IMG/VR virus record: IMGVR_UViG_3300027977_001554
Span: 1-48,883 of that record
DNA: 48,883 nt
Strand: one strand, 5' to 3'
Source: a virus
In this document: positions 47,461-48,883 of the stretch, one piece after another
Position numbering within the stretch: position 1 is the stretch's first letter
How the letters are laid out: each line of letters starts with the position of its first letter
Notes under the pieces: model-generated
Told to the model about the DNA's origin: nothing
The model's input: the letters and a program-made list of their open reading frames with translations, nothing else
The model's database searches: none
Program-made: the position numbers and the translations under genes

Positions 47461-48883
47461 ACTTTATATATTTTTGTTCTGTTTATAATTGTTTGAATAT
47501 GTTTATTTATGAATGGTAAAAGAACATTTTTATAATCATAAAATTGTCCATCCTTATCATTAACATTTGTTTTTCTTGTTTGACTTTCATAATGATAAGC
47601 AACTAGATTGCTATCACAAAAATTATCAAAACCTAGTAATATACATTTAATGTTTAATTCAACGTCTTCAAAAGAAGTTGAATATTGTTCATTAAACCCA
47701 CCAATTTTATCAAATAAAAATCTTGTCATCATCATTAAACCAGCAGTATTAATTGCAACTTTGTTTAATCCCATAATTGATGGGTAATATATTTTTTCAT
47801 CTAAGTGTTTAAGTATTACTTGATATTTGTCACTAATACCAATCATAGCTCCATTATGTTGGATTGTATTATCTTCATAATGAAGTCTACATCCTACAGT
47901 ACCAACTTTTGAATTTTCTTTAAATACATTTAACATTCCACCAATTACATCACTCATTAGTTTAATATCGTTGTTACAGAATAACACATATGTATATTCT
48001 CTACCAATGTAATTTTTAACAATATGATTGTTAATCTTAGCAAAGTTATAATATTGATATTTTATTAGTTTGATATTATCAACCTTATTTACCAATTCTT
48101 TAATTGATTTTAATTCTTCTTCATCTGAACCGGTGTCGGCAATAAATATATCATATTGTTTTGGATTACAATGTTCATAAAAAGATTCAATACATTGGAA
48201 TAATAAATCCAATTTACTTTTGGTCGAAATGATTACCGCAACCTTATTTTTATTTTCTTTTATTTTTAAGTTTGGAACATAAACATCTTTTGGTCTTAAA
48301 TCCAATGGAAATTTATCCCCATATTTTTCCAAAAACTTATCTTTGCTTTCAAAAAATTCTTGATTTGGTTGTCCAATAGATTCATGAGTAATTTCAAAGG
48401 AAGATGTCACACCAATTTTAACCCCATCCAAATAATTTGGAACAGAAAATCCGTGATCGTAAAAATGGAATTTACCAATTGTTTCATCAAACTGATGTTT
48501 AATTTTTGTCTTATCAAATGATATAAATAAACCATCAATTGTTACAACGGGTATTATAAATGGTAATTTACTGCAATAATTGTTAATCCATTTTTTATGT
48601 CCAATAGGGTGATGCCAAACTTGACCAACCATTGTTTGTTGCATTCGTTCCCAATATATTCCAGACTTTGGAAAATAACAAGAACCAGCTTTACCGATAA
48701 TACCAAAGTCGGAATTATTATTGAAATCCTCCAATAGTTTTACACCCCAATTTTTCTCAAGTTTAATATCATCATGGACATAAACATTGATATTAAATTT
48801 TGATTTTTTTAATATTTCATTATAGCATTCTGATAATGATAGATTACCGTTATTTATTATTTCAATAATCTCAACATTTTTAA
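47457..48883 (-). CDS. Two-domain glycosyltransferase, partial at the window end
   Basis: At least 475 residues; the frame is open to the window edge, so the 5' end is missing. The N-terminal part reads SLSECYNEILKKSKFNINVY followed by VHDDIKLEKNWG, a GT-A-like segment with an HDD metal motif. The second domain is classical GT2: KVAVIISTKSKLDLLFQCIE, YDIFIADTGSDEEEL, VLFCNNDIKL and later AGLMMMTRFLFDKIGGFNEQ with TSFEDVELNIKCILLG. Two transferase domains in one protein suggest stepwise addition of two sugars. A TTG at 48732-48734 is not a needed start. Confidence 0.82.
   Translation of the reverse strand, partial: KNVEIIEIINNGNLSLSECYNEILKKSKFNINVYVHDDIKLEKNWGVKLLEDFNNNSDFGIIGKAGSCYFPKSGIYWERMQQTMVGQVWHHPIGHKKWINNYCSKLPFIIPVVTIDGLFISFDKTKIKHQFDETIGKFHFYDHGFSVPNYLDGVKIGVTSSFEITHESIGQPNQEFFESKDKFLEKYGDKFPLDLRPKDVYVPNLKIKENKNKVAVIISTKSKLDLLFQCIESFYEHCNPKQYDIFIADTGSDEEELKSIKELVNKVDNIKLIKYQYYNFAKINNHIVKNYIGREYTYVLFCNNDIKLMSDVIGGMLNVFKENSKVGTVGCRLHYEDNTIQHNGAMIGISDKYQVILKHLDEKIYYPSIMGLNKVAINTAGLMMMTRFLFDKIGGFNEQYSTSFEDVELNIKCILLGFDNFCDSNLVAYHYESQTRKTNVNDKDGQFYDYKNVLLPFINKHIQTIINRTKIYKV

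Noticed and set aside
1-48883. CRISPR array, tRNA or rRNA genes, insertion sequence, diversity-generating retroelement
   Set aside because: No regularly spaced repeats with unique spacers, no cloverleaf-like segment, no transposase or reverse transcriptase frame and no template/variable repeat pair were seen. The repeats present are all within coding low-complexity regions.

Overview
The window is a segment of a large, AT-rich tailed-phage genome with a T4-type (myovirus) virion module. Recognisable in order are the terminase large subunit (gp17-like), portal (gp20-like), prohead protease (gp21-like), an acidic prohead scaffold (gp22-like) and the major capsid protein (gp23-like). A gp5-like baseplate protein with an OB fold and a gp55-like late sigma factor lie on the other strand. 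Three things point to a host in Bacteroidota: a phage-encoded ribosomal protein bS21 of the Bacteroidota type, a DUF4494-like protein, and start codons preceded by A-rich leaders rather than Shine-Dalgarno sequences.

Layout. Positions 1-1516 (minus) hold a ClpC-like AAA+ ATPase interrupted by an intein. Divergent from it, about 1.7-27.6 kb (mostly plus) holds small accessory genes (UVR-repeat, KTSC and nucleotidyltransferase-like proteins), four probable virion proteins with acidic or proline-rich regions, the fractured terminase, portal, protease, scaffold and capsid genes. These are followed by a set of proteins that begin with short related N-terminal leaders. Small minus-strand genes (bS21, a lipoprotein, two unknowns) are set among them. 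From about 27.6 kb to the end everything is on the minus strand: an HNH endonuclease, tail/baseplate genes, the late sigma factor, then a tightly packed operon of sugar and glycan genes (GT2, GT4-like, GT10, GT11 and GT25 glycosyltransferases, GDP-mannose 4,6-dehydratase, DegT-like aminotransferase, hexapeptide acyltransferase, two methyltransferases, a cupin) together with PhoH and a HAD-like protein.

How it fits together. The terminase is made from two separate genes. The first ends in a 31-residue N-intein and the second begins with a 109-residue C-intein; a free-standing endonuclease gene lies between them. This is the fractured-gene arrangement with an atypical split intein like AceL-TerL. 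The second half carries another, contiguous LAGLIDADG intein next to the nuclease-domain aspartate. The portal has an HNH intein and the Clp P-loop has an intein broken by a frame change, so four inteins and three free-standing endonucleases lie in one window. A recurring ATATTTAT element lies 13-23 bases upstream of many late genes and is the likely target of the gp55-like sigma factor. Several proteins share leaders ending in (L/I/V)-x-E, the cleavage rule of the T4 gp21 protease, which suggests capsid-targeting propeptides. The glycan operon contains gmd and two fucosyltransferase-type genes. Frame changes at poly-A runs and a GT11 gene remnant suggest that this operon is evolving fast.

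No tRNA, rRNA, CRISPR array or insertion sequence was seen, and no stretch over 300 bases lacks a gene.
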